A DNA stretch of 64,000 bases from Alphaproteobacteria bacterium (GTDB taxonomy: Bacteria > Pseudomonadota > Alphaproteobacteria > Caulobacterales > Hyphomonadaceae). Where the stretch lies: assembly GCA_018969425.1 (NCBI GenBank), contig JAGWYJ010000005.1, forward strand, positions 1 to 64,000, read 5' to 3'. This document shows positions 1-8,182 of the stretch, piece after piece. How positions within the stretch are numbered: the stretch's first letter is position 1; the number at the start of each line of letters is the position of its first letter. The translations under genes were made by a program, and so were the position numbers. The notes below the pieces were generated by a model. It worked only from the letters and a program-made list of their open reading frames with translations. It was not told the origin of the DNA and ran no database searches.

Positions 1-57
1 CTCGACCTGCTTCAGAGCCGATACGATCTGTTCCGTCGAAAACCGCTTCCGCTTCAC
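1..57 (-). CDS. IS3-type transposase OrfA, N-terminal 19 codons (runs off window)
   Basis: Read on the minus strand, a GTG start at 57 opens a frame encoding VKRKRFSTEQIVSALKQVE. This matches the start of OrfA (helix-turn-helix, end-binding subunit) of IS3-family elements, which typically begin MKRKRF-[ST]-EQI. The gene continues beyond position 1, so completeness cannot be judged. It lies just inside a terminal sequence ending near 129, as expected for the 5' end of such an element. Family assignment rests on 19 residues and the element end. Confidence 0.6.
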   Translation of the reverse strand, partial: MKRKRFSTEQIVSALKQVE

Positions 58-129
58 CGCAAACTTCCTCCCTCGGAAATCCGCCGAAAACTAACATCAG
101 ATGTGGACCAGTTTCACGGGGGCGCCTCA
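1..129 (-). mobile_element. End of an IS3-family insertion sequence (partial)
   Basis: The minus strand from 129 begins TGAGGCGCCCCCGTGAAACT, continues with a GGTCCAC block, and reaches the transposase start codon at 57. IS3-family elements start with 5'-TG and have GC-rich terminal repeats about 50-80 bp before OrfA, so the outer boundary is placed at 129. The other end is outside the window, so neither the target duplication nor the full length can be checked. Confidence 0.5.
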
Positions 130-270
130 ACGGGGCAGTCATGGAAAGCTTCGGGCGGGGCGCGCGAGTCGCTTTAGAGAGTTGCCCGGCTGCCTCGGAC
201 GATATTGCCTCCCGTTTTTCTGGTAGGGGCCAAGCCCGGCGATTTTTCCGTTTCGGGACAAGGCGCGAGC

Positions 271-339
271 CTTTAATTGCCCGGGAGACTATTAAAGTTT
301 AGCGAGTTATACTTTAATAACGATTAGGCGCTATTAAAG
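271..339. promoter_or_regulatory. Four alternating ATTAAAG half-sites before fic (candidate operator array)
   Basis: Four copies of the same heptamer, in alternating orientation, lie at 271-277 (CTTTAAT), 291-297 (ATTAAAG), 312-318 (CTTTAAT) and 333-339 (ATTAAAG). Their centres are 20, 21 and 21 bp apart, close to two helical turns each. The last copy ends 8 bp before the fic start at 348. The surrounding DNA is GC-rich, so the AT-rich repeats stand out. This geometry suggests cooperative binding of a dimeric repressor. The winged-helix tail of the downstream Fic protein is a possible ligand, which is inference. Confidence 0.6.
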
Positions 340-347
340 GATGGACT

Positions 348-1520
348 ATGACAGCTCCGCAGGATTCCGGAAGGAAAGGCAAATGGGTGACGAGCACCGT
401 CACCGGCGAGACCGTGCGCGCTTTCCTGCCGCCGGACCTGCCACCCCGGCCACCGATCGACATGGCTGGGCTGTCGGTCCTCGCCAGCGAGGCCATGCTT
501 GCCCTCGGCAGGCTGGACGGCGTTCGCAGCGTTGCGCCCGACACCTCGCTCTTCCTCTACATGTATGTGCGCAAGGAAGCGCTGCTCTCGTCCCAGATCG
601 AGGGGACGCAGTCCTCGCTGTCGGACCTGCTTCTCTACGAAGATGAGGCCGCGCCCGGCGTCCCGCTCGACGATGTCGAGGAGGTTTCGACCTATGTCGC
701 CGCCCTCATCCATGGCCTGGACCGGATCCGGGGCGGGTTCCCTCTATCGCTCCGCCTGCTGAAAGAGATGCATGGCATTCTCTTGTCGTCGGGCAGGGGA
801 AGCGCCAAGCAGCCAGGCGAGTTCCGGCGGTCTCAGAACTGGATTGGCGGAACGCGGCCGGGCAATGCGCTGTTCGTGCCGCCGCCGCCCCAGCACGTGC
901 TGGATCTCATGAGCAATCTCGAAGCCTTCCTTCACGAGACAGACTCTGGCCTGCCGCCGCTCATCAAGGCGGGTCTGGCGCATGTGCAGTTCGAGACAAT
1001 CCATCCGTTTCTCGACGGCAATGGCCGGCTTGGGCGGCTGCTGATCACGCTGTATCTCTGCGAGCAGGGGATCCTCGACGAGCCGCTCATCTATCTGAGC
1101 CTTTATCTCAAATCCCACCGGGCGACCTACTACGCGCTCTTGCAGGAAGTGCGCGAGCATGGACGATGGGAGACCTGGCTTGAATTCTTCCTGACCGGCG
1201 TGCGGGATGTTGCGCGTCAGGCGCATGAGGCGGCGCGGTCGATTTCTGCGATCTTTGCCGAAGATGCTTCGAAGATCGCGGGGCTCGGACGCGGGGCGCC
1301 GGCGGCGCAGGCGTTGCATGCGATCCTTCAGAAGCGTCCGCTCCTGACGATCGGCACAGCGGCTGAATTCTCAGGCGTAACGTTCCCGACAGCAACGGCA
1401 GCGCTGGAGCGCCTGCAGGCCCTGGGCGTTGTCGCGGAGATCACCGGTAAGGCGCGTGGGCGGGTGTTTGTGTACCAACGATATTTGTCATTGCTGGATG
1501 TCGGGACTGACCCGCTATAG
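348..1520 (+). CDS. Fic/DOC family protein with N-terminal inhibitory helix and C-terminal winged helix
   Basis: A 390-residue protein. The catalytic Fic motif HPFLDGNGRLGR (residues 219-230) is complete; proteins with it transfer AMP or another nucleotide from NTPs to target hydroxyls. An N-terminal Fic_N region contains SSQIEG (81-86), matching the class II inhibitory signature [S/T]xxxE[G/N], in which the Glu (E85) blocks the NTP gamma-phosphate position. The last ~80 residues look like a winged helix (TIGTAAEFSGVTFPTATAAL), as in the SoFic-type family. The start at 348 is used; an ATG at 341 is in another frame. The gene follows the heptamer array and stands between an IS end and a defence-gene remnant, so it may belong to an accessory island. 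The target is unknown. Confidence 0.9.
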   Translation: MTAPQDSGRKGKWVTSTVTGETVRAFLPPDLPPRPPIDMAGLSVLASEAMLALGRLDGVRSVAPDTSLFLYMYVRKEALLSSQIEGTQSSLSDLLLYEDEAAPGVPLDDVEEVSTYVAALIHGLDRIRGGFPLSLRLLKEMHGILLSSGRGSAKQPGEFRRSQNWIGGTRPGNALFVPPPPQHVLDLMSNLEAFLHETDSGLPPLIKAGLAHVQFETIHPFLDGNGRLGRLLITLYLCEQGILDEPLIYLSLYLKSHRATYYALLQEVREHGRWETWLEFFLTGVRDVARQAHEAARSISAIFAEDASKIAGLGRGAPAAQALHAILQKRPLLTIGTAAEFSGVTFPTATAALERLQALGVVAEITGKARGRVFVYQRYLSLLDVGTDPL

Positions 1521-1570
1521 CGAGCTCATTCTGTCATCTCGATTGCATGCATCCGTTCCAGCTCAGCAGT

Positions 1571-1924
1571 CTATTCAACTTTCTTGTCGATGAAATTGAG
1601 CGTCGTTGCATTCTCGATCAGAGTACGAACTTTTGATCTGACTGGGCCCGATGGGACTTCAGCGTCAATTTCCAGCTTCAAGGAAACTTTCGATCCAGGC
1701 AGGGTCGTAAGCTGCTCGACAATGGATTCCACGATCTGATGGATTTCCTGAGCGGGACGATCAGTAGAAATCATGACTGTGCCGAGGAACTGTGTTGGAA
1801 GTTTTTCTTCCGCAGGCTTCGTGCTGCCGCCACCAGCACTAGGTGGGGCGATTGCTTCTCCATCCTGTCCGAAGACATACCTAAGGGCGGACCACTTCAA
1901 AGGGGGCGGATCAGGCGACCTCAA
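1571..1924 (-). pseudogene. C-terminal remnant of a DUF499-type (phage-defence-associated) ATPase
   Basis: The 117-codon frame has only a TTG start and continues open upstream into the 3' end of the metalloprotease gene, so it looks 5'-truncated. Its tail (FLGTVMISTDRPAQEI... LEIDAEVPSGP..VRTLIENATTLNF) resembles my recollection of the extreme C-terminus of large DUF499 ATP-binding proteins, which end in a (V/I)E-x-ADIPDG...VRTVTENxRTLKF-like segment. Those proteins are about 1,000 residues and occur in multi-gene loci with DUF1156 methylases and helicases. Nothing of the ATPase core remains here. The remnant could be non-functional or a leftover of gene replacement. Assignment is from remembered family features. 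Confidence 0.5.
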
Positions 1925-1929
1925 GGCGC

Positions 1930-3042
1930 TTACTGCACCCTGATGGGAATGTAGGCGGCATTGTTGCCGCCGGTCACCTCTGAAACAGTGTTGTTGTCGT
2001 CAATGATCATGCCCAGCCAGTAATTTGTGCTCGCCGATGCATCCGCAGGTATTGTCACCTGCAGCAGCTGGGTCGACGGATCAGACGGATTAATGGTGCC
2101 GATTGTGCCTCCGCCGAGACGACGGTCAGCCGTACTGATCGTGTCATTGGTCGACAGATAGAGGCCATACCTGACATTGTTGACGTCAGACTTTCCGTTG
2201 TTCTCGATCGTGAATTCCGCCTGAACCGTTTGACCGCGGGTCACCTGGTAGCCTGTTTCGCCATTGACGCTGACAGTTGGCAGATCAGCCGTGTTAGCCT
2301 GATTGCGGATGCGGGTCCGCCCATGGCTTGAATACTCTCCGGACGAACCTGTTCGCCGCCAGTGAGTGACGCCGACATCGTCAAAGGCCGAAGATTGCGT
2401 GCCGTAGAGAATCCGCGCCCCGCGCGATGCGTCTTCGCCAAAGTAGGTGGCGGCCAGCGTCCCGTTGGTCGCATGATGACGCCATGAGTCGCCCATGATG
2501 TTGTATTCCGTGCTCACATGCATGAGGCCAAGATAGTGGCCCGCCTCATGGGTGATGACGGAATCAATCGGAGCAAGAGATCCGGTGTAGGCAAGGCTGT
2601 CAGACTTGTTCTGTGACGTAGTCCAGCTTGGACCCGTCGAGTCCAGAACAATGTCGACCTCATCGAGGCCAAAATGCCAGCCGAAGAACCAGTAGCACGT
2701 ATAGCGCATTCGTGCGACGCCGGGCGGATCAATGCTGCTTCCATAGATTTCATTCTGGCCGTTTCCGCTTCCTACGCCCCCTGTCTCCGTGGTGGCGCTG
2801 ATCGAAAATGGAGAAGGGTTCTGGTTCACCGCGTCGATGCCGCGAACCACCGCATCTTTGGCGGCGCCGGAAAAACTGCCGGTGTTTATCCGAGCTGTGG
2901 TTGAGTTGCCGCTCCAGGTAATCTTCTTTCCGCTGTCGCCGTCACACTCCAGCCATGAGGATGCGTAAGACTGTCCTGTTCCAAGGAGGGCAACCGAAAG
3001 GCCGACCACGGCCAGCTTGGTTTTCAACATCTTGAGGATCAC
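1930..3042 (-). CDS. Secreted matrixin-like zinc metalloprotease with CARDB-type C-terminus
   Basis: A 370-residue protein with a Sec signal peptide (hydrophobic residues 8-22, likely cut near ASS at 27-29). The zinc site HEAGHYLGLMH (165-175) fits HExxHxxGxxH of metzincins. A Met-turn candidate lies at YNIM (180-183), which favours the matrixin/astacin-like fold. Residues ~255-370 form an Ig-like CARDB module (FTIENNGKSDVNNVRYGLYL, repeated Asn-rich turns), usually an adhesion or stabilising domain. The protein probably acts outside the cytoplasm on unknown substrates. It lies 35 bp downstream of a second secreted protein gene and is probably co-transcribed with it. Confidence 0.82.
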   Translation of the reverse strand: MILKMLKTKLAVVGLSVALLGTGQSYASSWLECDGDSGKKITWSGNSTTARINTGSFSGAAKDAVVRGIDAVNQNPSPFSISATTETGGVGSGNGQNEIYGSSIDPPGVARMRYTCYWFFGWHFGLDEVDIVLDSTGPSWTTSQNKSDSLAYTGSLAPIDSVITHEAGHYLGLMHVSTEYNIMGDSWRHHATNGTLAATYFGEDASRGARILYGTQSSAFDDVGVTHWRRTGSSGEYSSHGRTRIRNQANTADLPTVSVNGETGYQVTRGQTVQAEFTIENNGKSDVNNVRYGLYLSTNDTISTADRRLGGGTIGTINPSDPSTQLLQVTIPADASASTNYWLGMIIDDNNTVSEVTGGNNAAYIPIRVQ

Positions 3043-3077
3043 TTCTTCTGACTGAGCGAGGTAATTGGAGCCGCGGT

Positions 3078-4106
3078 CTATCGAGGTAATGTTGGGATCA
3101 CGCGCCCGGGTGTGATTGGCGTCGTAGGCGCGATCGGAGCGGGCGTCGTGGGTCCTGATTTCTGCAGGTCGTCTCCCTCGCGAAGCGACAGGGCTTCTTC
3201 AGGCATGCTGGCCGGCTTTCCAGGGTTTGCCCGAATATCAGCGACCGTTGGGGATTTGACGGTGAAGGCCCGCGTCGGATCCGCACTTGTCACCTGCCCG
3301 CCTTGAGGCAGGGGTATCTCCGCGCTGACCTTCCGCACCGCCGTAGCGAACGCTTCCGGGGTCATGGCTGGAGGAAAGGTCTCGATGGCGGAGGCGGCGG
3401 GCCCCATGACGTCCGCCCCTCTCTGAGCCTGCGGCGCCAGCCCGTAGGTGACCATGGTACTCTTTGGCGCTTCGCTTTCGTATCGTTTCCTCATCTCCTC
3501 CACGGACATATTCGGCATCGTTCGATCGACCTGCGCCTTGATCTCCGGGCGCCGGATCAGCTGATCGAATGAGGGACGGGGAACCTCCATGACATTGAGA
3601 TCAAATCTGGGCTTGCCGCCAACGCGCAGGCGGGGCGAGGCCTCAACGACGGGCACTCCCCAGGCGTTGAAAACCGCCTTGTCGGAAATCCTGAAACGGC
3701 CATCTACGCAACCGACGAGGGGGCAATCCTCGCTCCCACCCGGGCGGATGAAGAGGATGTCAGTCTGACCCGTCGCAAAGGCGGGGCTCGAGGTGTCCAT
3801 GTACACCCCGCCGCGGCCATCGGCTCCTCCGGGAAATCGCAGAGTGAGGAGCTTGGAGTCGAGCTTGCCGCGAATGACCTCTGAAATCTCATAGGTGACG
3901 AAGGTATGCGGAACGCCTTGCGGCTCCTCATTTGTCGGCTGGGACGTCTGGTAGACAACCCGCGCTACGCGTCCGGAAATGACCAGAGCGGAGGATGCGA
4001 CAAGGCCTTTCAGCCCATCCTTCGAATTATCTCCTGGCGAATGCCCATAGGCCGTTCCTGAGACTGTCAGAAGAGCAATAAGCGCTGCTAAGGATCTTGC
4101 TTTCAA
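3078..4106 (-). CDS. Secreted protein of unknown function, partner of the metalloprotease
   Basis: I place the start at TTG 4106, because it is preceded by GGGGAGGACAG at ideal spacing and immediately gives a signal peptide (LKARSLAALIALLTVSGTAYG). A longer frame to 4163 has no ribosome site. The mature part begins HSPGDN and contains a beta-rich domain (LVISGRVARVVY..., EVIRGKLDSKLLTLRFPGG) with two Cys in EDCPLVGCVDG. A Pro/Thr-rich tail follows (TTPAPIAPTTPITPG). No enzymatic motif is recognised. The gene is 35 bp upstream of the metalloprotease, so a substrate, chaperone or inhibitor role is possible but unproven. Confidence 0.7.
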   Translation of the reverse strand: MKARSLAALIALLTVSGTAYGHSPGDNSKDGLKGLVASSALVISGRVARVVYQTSQPTNEEPQGVPHTFVTYEISEVIRGKLDSKLLTLRFPGGADGRGGVYMDTSSPAFATGQTDILFIRPGGSEDCPLVGCVDGRFRISDKAVFNAWGVPVVEASPRLRVGGKPRFDLNVMEVPRPSFDQLIRRPEIKAQVDRTMPNMSVEEMRKRYESEAPKSTMVTYGLAPQAQRGADVMGPAASAIETFPPAMTPEAFATAVRKVSAEIPLPQGGQVTSADPTRAFTVKSPTVADIRANPGKPASMPEEALSLREGDDLQKSGPTTPAPIAPTTPITPGRVIPTLPR

Positions 4107-4280
4107 CGTCTGTCCTCCCCGGATCACATGCGGATCCCAGCATGTCTTGCCACCCCGGCGCAAGTCCGCGCCCTGCCAGCGTCTCGGATTTTCTTTCGGT
4201 AACCAGACTGATCGCGCCAGATGTTTGCGCTGCCGACAACTTGTCTCTAGATTTGCACAGGGAAGAAAAGAGAGGTTGTC

Positions 4281-4511
4281 ATGCCGAGTTGCATCAGCGC
4301 CGCCCTGCTCGCCTGCGCACTCGCCGTGGGGGGGTGCTCCGCCGGGAAGACTGCAGAGACGTCTGCCCCCTCTCCGTCGAATGAGGCGACGCCTTCTGCC
4401 GCAACTGACTTAGAGTTGGTCCAAACAGGTAGCGCGCGCGTGACGACAGGGAGCGATCAGGCAGAAGGAGCCGACACCCTGGCGATACCTGAGGCTACCC
4501 CAGAGCATTGA
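4281..4511 (+). CDS. Small predicted lipoprotein
   Basis: A 76-residue protein with a short hydrophobic leader and lipobox AVGGC (Cys at ~19), followed by a low-complexity Ser/Ala/Thr/Glu-rich tail (TSAPSPSNEATPSAATD). An AGAGAGG ribosome site precedes the ATG. It is probably an outer-membrane-anchored small lipoprotein of the kind often lost or gained between relatives. It is transcribed away from the metalloprotease pair. No function can be inferred. Confidence 0.6.
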   Translation: MPSCISAALLACALAVGGCSAGKTAETSAPSPSNEATPSAATDLELVQTGSARVTTGSDQAEGADTLAIPEATPEH

Positions 4512-5078
4512 CCGTTGCCCCGGTCACTGCCCGGGGCAGAAGGGGTGTGCTCGTCGCCCGGGCCTCTGGTCGGCTTGGCGCTCTGCTCAGGGATGCGGAA
4601 AACCTGAAACTGTCATCAGATGCATCAGGCCTCCGACGATGTCGGGAGGCATTCAGGTCTGGGGCTAGGGGCGTCTTTGTTAAGCGGAACGGGAGACGCC
4701 AGGGTGAGGGATGGCTGTGTTTCGCCGTCTCAGTCGCGCCCGGGGCTGGCCCCGCCATCGAGACTTCGCCACAGGAGGCCATCAGCGCCAGAAGGAAACG
4801 ATCCGGAGGTCGTGCCCCAGGGTAGTCGTGCATTGTCTCGCCTGTGATGCGGAAGCCCGCTCTCGTCAGTCCTGACGTCAGAGCGAGTCGACTGAGGAAG
4901 CGATTGGCTCTCCCCGTCGCAGGTCCTGAGGATGGTTCCAAGGTCCGGATCCGCCTTAAACGCCTCTGGCGCTGGCCTTTCGACGACCGACGTGCGGCGA
5001 CGACCTCGCATTGACTTGTCGAAGCCTGCTGTCATTTTGGCGGTAGGAGAGGGGCTATAACAAAGGAGGGAGAGAGCG
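4512..5078. other. 567 bp without a convincing gene
   Basis: Several overlapping frames exist on both strands (for example minus 4495-4941 and minus 4730-5185), but none has a good start, a domain or a hydrophobic pattern that I recognise. The last 20 bases hold the AGGAGGGAGAGAG ribosome site of the next gene. A decayed gene on the minus strand is possible. Confidence 0.4.
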
Positions 5079-5438
5079 ATGTTACGACGACTGATGGTCC
5101 TGGGCCTGCTGGTTGGCGTCGGGAACCCTTCCTCCGCGGAGGACATGACAACACTCCAGTATCTGGTGAAGAACGGAGCCGTCATAAAAGCGACGTCTCG
5201 TCAGGGACGGCCGATCGAGATGCATGTCACATACAAGGAAGACGGCACCTCGGTCATGACTGGGCTGGGACCGCAGGAGCTCTCGGGTAGGTGGCGAGCG
5301 GTCGACGACAGGTTCTGCACGTCCAACGAGATGAGCCCCGCAGAGACCTGTTTCGAGATCCCCGCAGGGATGAAGCCAGGAGATTCATTCAATGTGACAA
5401 CAGCGCTTGGCGAGGCGGTGCTGACAGTCAATGAGTAG
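5079..5438 (+). CDS. Small periplasmic protein of unknown function
   Basis: A 119-residue protein behind a strong AGGAGG ribosome site. Signal peptide MLRRLMVLGLLVGVGNPSSA, with predicted cleavage before EDM. The mature domain (~98 residues) has two Cys (RFCTSNEMSPAETCFEI) that could form a disulfide, and a beta-rich layout with GRWRAVDDRFC. This resembles many short uncharacterised exported proteins of alphaproteobacteria. It precedes a Tat-type hydrolase on the same strand with a 131-bp gap. The function is unknown. Confidence 0.65.
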   Translation: MLRRLMVLGLLVGVGNPSSAEDMTTLQYLVKNGAVIKATSRQGRPIEMHVTYKEDGTSVMTGLGPQELSGRWRAVDDRFCTSNEMSPAETCFEIPAGMKPGDSFNVTTALGEAVLTVNE

Positions 5439-5569
5439 GTGCGCGACCCGTGGCGCGCATAGGCGCCTCGGGTCGTCGACAGGCAGACGAGGGATCCGGT
5501 GTCGACCTCACCGGACTTTTATTCCGGCCTCTTTGGCAGGTAGTCGAAACGGTTCATCGGAGGACGAAG

Positions 5570-6373
5570 ATGGGCATGAGGCGCCGGACGCTGCTTGGCG
5601 CGGGGCTGGGAGGCTTGGCCTGGGTCTCAGGCCGCGCTCCCGCTCATGCGCTCAGCCCTCCGACCCGGTTTATCATCCATGTGTCAGGACGGCCGGGAGG
5701 CCCAGTGGATGACAGCTTTGCTCCCCTGATCGGTGAACTGCAGAACCGGGGGTTTCCCGCAACTTTCGTGCATAGCCCTGTCGCAGGATCGCCGACCCCG
5801 AACCGGGATCGTGCAGAATCCATTCTGAAGGCGCTCGACCAGGTCTCAGACCCAGTTGCAATCATCGGGGTATCGAATGAGGGCTGCTTTTTGCCTCTTG
5901 TCGCAGCCGCTCGGCCCGTGAGGCGGCTGGTTTATGTCAACGCTCTGGTTCCGCGTCCGGGCCAGGCTTTCATAGAGGTGTGTCAGACAGAACAGGTAGC
6001 TGTCCCGGACAGCCTGCTTGATCGCCTTCTGAAGGCGTCTCAGGAGGTCACTGACGAGTTTATGAGGATCCGGCATGATCCCGAGGCCTCTGTCGAAGAT
6101 CTGGCGCGCATGCGTGAGCGGATCGACGCCTCGCCCGCATCGCGGACCATAGTGGGGTTCTACGAAATCTGTCCTTTGAACTCCCTGCCGAAGGTCGAGA
6201 CTGTCTATGTGTCCGGATCCGCTGATGATCAGATCCGACCGGCTTGGGAGCAGTCGGTTGCTCGGCGAGTTCTGGGCGTTGAGCCGACAGTCATTCCAGG
6301 CGCTGGTCACGCCTCCATCGTAAGTCTTTATGCTGCTCAACTCGCCGATGCCTGCGTTGCAGGTCTGGGATGA
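5570..6373 (+). CDS. Exported alpha/beta hydrolase-fold protein with atypical nucleophile elbow
   Basis: The start is ATG 5570, preceded by CGGAGGACG; the frame is open from 5450 without a better site. The leader MGMRRRTLLGAGLGGLAWVSG is twin-arginine-like and ends near AHA, suggesting Tat export. The fold pattern includes FIIHVSGRPGGP (oxyanion region), the nucleophile elbow GVSNEG (100-105) and the terminal His in PGAGHASIV. The usual GxSxG has Glu instead of the second Gly. VYVSGSADDQIRP supplies a candidate acidic residue. It is probably an esterase-like or non-haem-peroxidase-like hydrolase; the substrate is unknown. Confidence 0.75.
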   Translation: MGMRRRTLLGAGLGGLAWVSGRAPAHALSPPTRFIIHVSGRPGGPVDDSFAPLIGELQNRGFPATFVHSPVAGSPTPNRDRAESILKALDQVSDPVAIIGVSNEGCFLPLVAAARPVRRLVYVNALVPRPGQAFIEVCQTEQVAVPDSLLDRLLKASQEVTDEFMRIRHDPEASVEDLARMRERIDASPASRTIVGFYEICPLNSLPKVETVYVSGSADDQIRPAWEQSVARRVLGVEPTVIPGAGHASIVSLYAAQLADACVAGLG

Positions 6374-6382
6374 AAGCCTGTG

Positions 6383-6451
6383 ATGAGATTGTTTGTTTTC
6401 ACGACCTTGGCCATTGCAGCCACGATCTGGTGGTTCAGACGGCGCAATTGA
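6383..6451 (+). CDS. Possible 22-residue single-span membrane peptide
   Basis: The frame encodes MRLFVFTTLAIAATIWWFRR followed by RN and a stop. It is a hydrophobic span with a double Trp and then a positive patch, as in real small membrane proteins. The ATG lies 10 bp after the hydrolase stop, in a GCCTGTG context with no clear ribosome site. It could equally be chance. Confidence 0.25.
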   Translation: MRLFVFTTLAIAATIWWFRRRN

Positions 6452-6620
6452 TCGCCGCCTTATTAAGGCTCTTATCCCGCCCCGAAGCCTATCTTCCCTT
6501 CCATAAGGCGGCGGGTGAACTTTAGCTTATTCGAGGCCAACGGACATTGGAGGGAGCGGTTCAGGATAAGACGCGCGTCTCCAGCCTTCACGCGCTTCCC
6601 AGTTCAGACAAGTTACACTT

Positions 6621-6636
6621 TGACACGTTTGTGTCA
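6621..6636. promoter_or_regulatory. Perfect palindrome TGACACGTTTGTGTCA (candidate operator)
   Basis: Two perfect 6-bp arms, TGACAC and GTGTCA, are separated by GTTT. The site lies 68 bp before the likely DUF1800 start. A TTGACA hexamer (6620-6625) overlaps its left arm and could be a -35 element, with no good -10 seen. The size and symmetry suit a TetR- or GntR-type dimer. The regulator is not identifiable in the window. Confidence 0.45.
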
Positions 6637-6703
6637 TTGCTGATTCCGGCCTTTTGGGATTTTCCTCCAGTGGGGAGGCGGTTTTTTGAAGAGGTCTTTT
6701 CGG

Positions 6704-8179
6704 ATGACCCGGCTTATGGGGGCGATCGCCGCGACGAGGTTTGGGCTGGGGGCGCGTCCCGGAGAGATCAATGACGCAGCGTCGGATCCGCGCGCCTGGT
6801 TGAAGGCCCAGATCCGACCAGATGCTGCACTTATCCCGCCCGGAGAGCTAATGTCTTCGAAGCAGGTTCTTGAGGCGCGCGTCGATGGCTTATTAGGTCA
6901 GCGCAGATCTGGAGAAGAAGACAAGGTCAGACCTTCCGCCAATCCGGCTGAAGAGGTTCAAAAAGCGGTCCTTCAGCAGGTCCAGCGCGAAGCGCGCGAA
7001 GGACTTCAGAAGGAAATCGAGGCACGATCCCGCCATGCCGCGATCACCCCCGATCCTTTCGCTGAGCGTTGGGTTCGGTTTTGGTCTAACCACTTTACGG
7101 TGGCGGCGCGTAACGCTCAGATGATCGGACTCGTCGGTCCCTTCGAGAGGGAGGCGATTCGTCCGCATGTTTTTGGGAGGTTTGAAACCCTCCTCGCCGC
7201 CTCGAGCTTTCACCCCGCGATGCTGACCTATCTCGACGCCGCTCGATCGGTCGGTCCCTCGACGGTCGCGGCAAGACAACGAGACGTCGGTCTCAACGAA
7301 AATCTGGCTCGCGAGATCCTTGAGCTTCACACCATGGGCGTGGGGTCAGGATATGATCAGGCCGACATCATCGAATTCGCGAAAGCGCTCACGGGCTGGA
7401 CGGTGGGCAGTCCCCTCACGGCGCGTCTGGCCAGTCTGGGGATGGAGGCGGCGGGCGCGCGTGCGGCGAGGGGAGCGCGGGCGCGTCAGGCCGCCAGACG
7501 GCGAATTTTAGAGCAGATCGGAGAAGCTGTTTTCGTTGAGGAGCTCCACGAACCGGGGCCTCGGAAGGTGCTGGGAATTGTGTATTCGGGATCGGCCGAG
7601 CAGCAGGCTGAAAGGATCCTGAGGGATTTATCCAGCAACCCTGCAACTGCTCGCCATATCGCATTCAAGCTGGCCCGCCATTTTGTCAGCGATACGCCTC
7701 CGGCGTCAGCCACGAAGAAGCTCGAGGATGCGTATCTGCGCTCGGAGGGAGATCTCTCTGTCCTCGCCGGCGCAGTCATTGATCTCGATGAGGCATGGGG
7801 CGCTCAGCCGCAGAAGTTTAAGTGCCCCGAAGAGCTGCTCATTTCAGCCTCAAGGGCGACGGGCTCGCAGACGACCTTTGGCGGAGCCCCGCGTCAGATC
7901 TATGTCTCTCTTGCCCAACAGCCCTTCACCGCGCCATCGCCAGCCGGATGGCCGGACGATACGGCCTCATGGTCAGGTGCGGACGCCATGAAGAAACGTC
8001 TCGAATGGGCCAACGCTGTGTCCCGTAGAATGGTTCGGGGCGAGGCGCCTACGAGTTTTCTTGATCAGGCCCTTGCCGACCTCGCGAGCAAACGAACACG
8101 CGACGCTGTCGCCCGCGCAGAAAGCGCCGAGCAGGGGATGACCATCGCTCTGATGTCTCCCGAATTCCAGAGGAGGTGA
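6704..8179 (+). CDS. DUF1800 family protein
   Basis: About 491 residues. The opening TRLMGAIAATRFGLGARPGEI is the usual DUF1800 N-terminus (A-x-RFGLGA-x-PGE). WVRFWSNHFTV and NENLAREILELHTMGVGSGYDQADIIEFAKALTGWTV are the family's hallmark blocks, as is ARHIAFKLARHFVSDTPP. ATG 6704 is chosen because homologues start there; TTG 6686, with GGGGAGG upstream, is an alternative adding six residues. DUF1800 genes are almost always followed by a DUF1501 gene, as here (3-bp gap), implying joint work. The biochemical role is not established, and the DUF1501 partner has a Tat leader. Confidence 0.88.
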   Translation: MTRLMGAIAATRFGLGARPGEINDAASDPRAWLKAQIRPDAALIPPGELMSSKQVLEARVDGLLGQRRSGEEDKVRPSANPAEEVQKAVLQQVQREAREGLQKEIEARSRHAAITPDPFAERWVRFWSNHFTVAARNAQMIGLVGPFEREAIRPHVFGRFETLLAASSFHPAMLTYLDAARSVGPSTVAARQRDVGLNENLAREILELHTMGVGSGYDQADIIEFAKALTGWTVGSPLTARLASLGMEAAGARAARGARARQAARRRILEQIGEAVFVEELHEPGPRKVLGIVYSGSAEQQAERILRDLSSNPATARHIAFKLARHFVSDTPPASATKKLEDAYLRSEGDLSVLAGAVIDLDEAWGAQPQKFKCPEELLISASRATGSQTTFGGAPRQIYVSLAQQPFTAPSPAGWPDDTASWSGADAMKKRLEWANAVSRRMVRGEAPTSFLDQALADLASKRTRDAVARAESAEQGMTIALMSPEFQRR

Positions 8180-8182
8180 GCC

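Larger units (their letters stand above)
6374..6703. other. Intergenic region before the DUF1800 gene
   Basis: This 330-bp stretch holds a possible 22-codon membrane peptide (6383-6451) and a perfect 16-bp palindrome (6621-6636), listed separately. No other gene is visible. Confidence 0.5.
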
